Of a stretch of DNA of 64,000 nt, positions 63,950-64,000 are shown in pieces. Each line of letters begins with the position of its first letter. Position 1 is the first letter of the stretch. The notes under the pieces were generated by a model. That model made no database searches and was not told the origin of the DNA. It saw nothing but the letters and a program-made list of their open reading frames with translations. The stretch comes from Verrucomicrobiales bacterium (lineage in GTDB: Bacteria > Verrucomicrobiota > Verrucomicrobiia > Verrucomicrobiales > DEV007): contig JARGNI010000015.1 in NCBI GenBank assembly GCA_029213195.1, positions 52,684 through 116,683 of the forward strand, written 5' to 3'. A program made the translations under genes and the position numbers.

Positions 63950-64000
63950 TGGAGCGGGTGATGAGATTCGAACTCACGACATCAACCTTGGCAAGGTTGC
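63950..64000 (-). tRNA. tRNA-Gly (GCC), 3' part only
   Basis: On the minus strand the window ends inside a tRNA. Its 3' end is encoded CCA (63950-63952), with the acceptor strand, a T-arm with TTCGAAT, and an anticodon arm with stem CAACC/GGTTG and loop TTGCCAA, giving anticodon GCC at 63990-63992. The D-arm and 5' acceptor strand lie beyond the window. Encoded CCA fits the mature 3' end. Confidence 0.9.

Overview
The window is a gene-dense bacterial chromosome segment with high G+C, almost no gap longer than 270 bp, and no prophage, insertion sequence or CRISPR array. The gene content points to Verrucomicrobiota (PVC group). It includes a DUF1549/DUF1553 gene next to a DUF1501 gene, a very large secreted PVC-type dehydrogenase/HEAT/cytochrome c protein, and a DUF1080-sulfatase fusion. 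It also has two Gfo/Idh/MocA oxidoreductases and a DUF4212 plus sodium/solute symporter pair, which suggests a sodium-using, probably marine or saline lifestyle. The phylum call is inferred from family content, not from a phylogenetic marker.

Layout. 1-5.6 kb: an MBL-fold hydrolase cut by the window edge, maf, then rmlB-tilS on the minus strand and typA on the plus strand. 5.8-12.1 kb: a DUF1648 membrane protein, an aspartase fused to a cyclic-nucleotide-binding-like domain, an ExbB-like protein, an oxidoreductase, a cluster of REP-like palindromes, and an Aas-like acyl-activating protein whose acyltransferase motif has lost its histidine. 12.2-18.6 kb: the symporter pair, a small tyrosine phosphatase, a nucleotide-sugar epimerase, a second oxidoreductase and an Nramp-like transporter. 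18.9-29.1 kb: a tandem deiodinase-like secreted protein, two small membrane proteins, an M42 peptidase, an LpxL-like acyltransferase, trkA-trkH-recG and upp. 29.1-35.6 kb: the giant cytochrome c protein and a lemA-DUF2207 pair. 35.8-43.2 kb: a PAP2 phosphatase, the arsenic genes arsM and arsS, cysE, an SprT-like protease and the multidomain sulfatase. 43.2-50.8 kb: a thioesterase, an FkbM methyltransferase, a membrane-anchored GH75-like protein coupled to an MFS transporter, ssb and two related membrane proteins. 50.9-64 kb: serA, a BASS transporter, a spermidine-synthase-like protein, a secretin-like protein with apparently permuted domains facing a von Willebrand A protein, the DUF1501 gene beside a DUF1549/DUF1553 gene broken by one amber codon, a PIN-TRAM protein, prmA and the 3' part of tRNA-Gly(GCC).

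How genes fit together. trkA and trkH form a potassium uptake pair. arsS and arsM form an arsenosugar or methylarsenical pathway. lemA and DUF2207 form an envelope pair. The DUF1549/1553 and DUF1501 genes form the usual PVC pair. Sulfatase, cytochrome c dehydrogenase, GH75-like protein and oxidoreductases suit a degrader of sulfated or complex polysaccharides.

The most unusual items are: the permuted secretin-LysM protein with its convergent vWA neighbour; the tandem deiodinase-like protein with one active-looking and one dead-looking domain; the GH75-like domain on a charged-repeat stalk; and two families of REP/REPIN-like intergenic hairpin elements, one showing compensatory changes between its two copies. 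No single locus can be shown from sequence alone to be an entirely new system.
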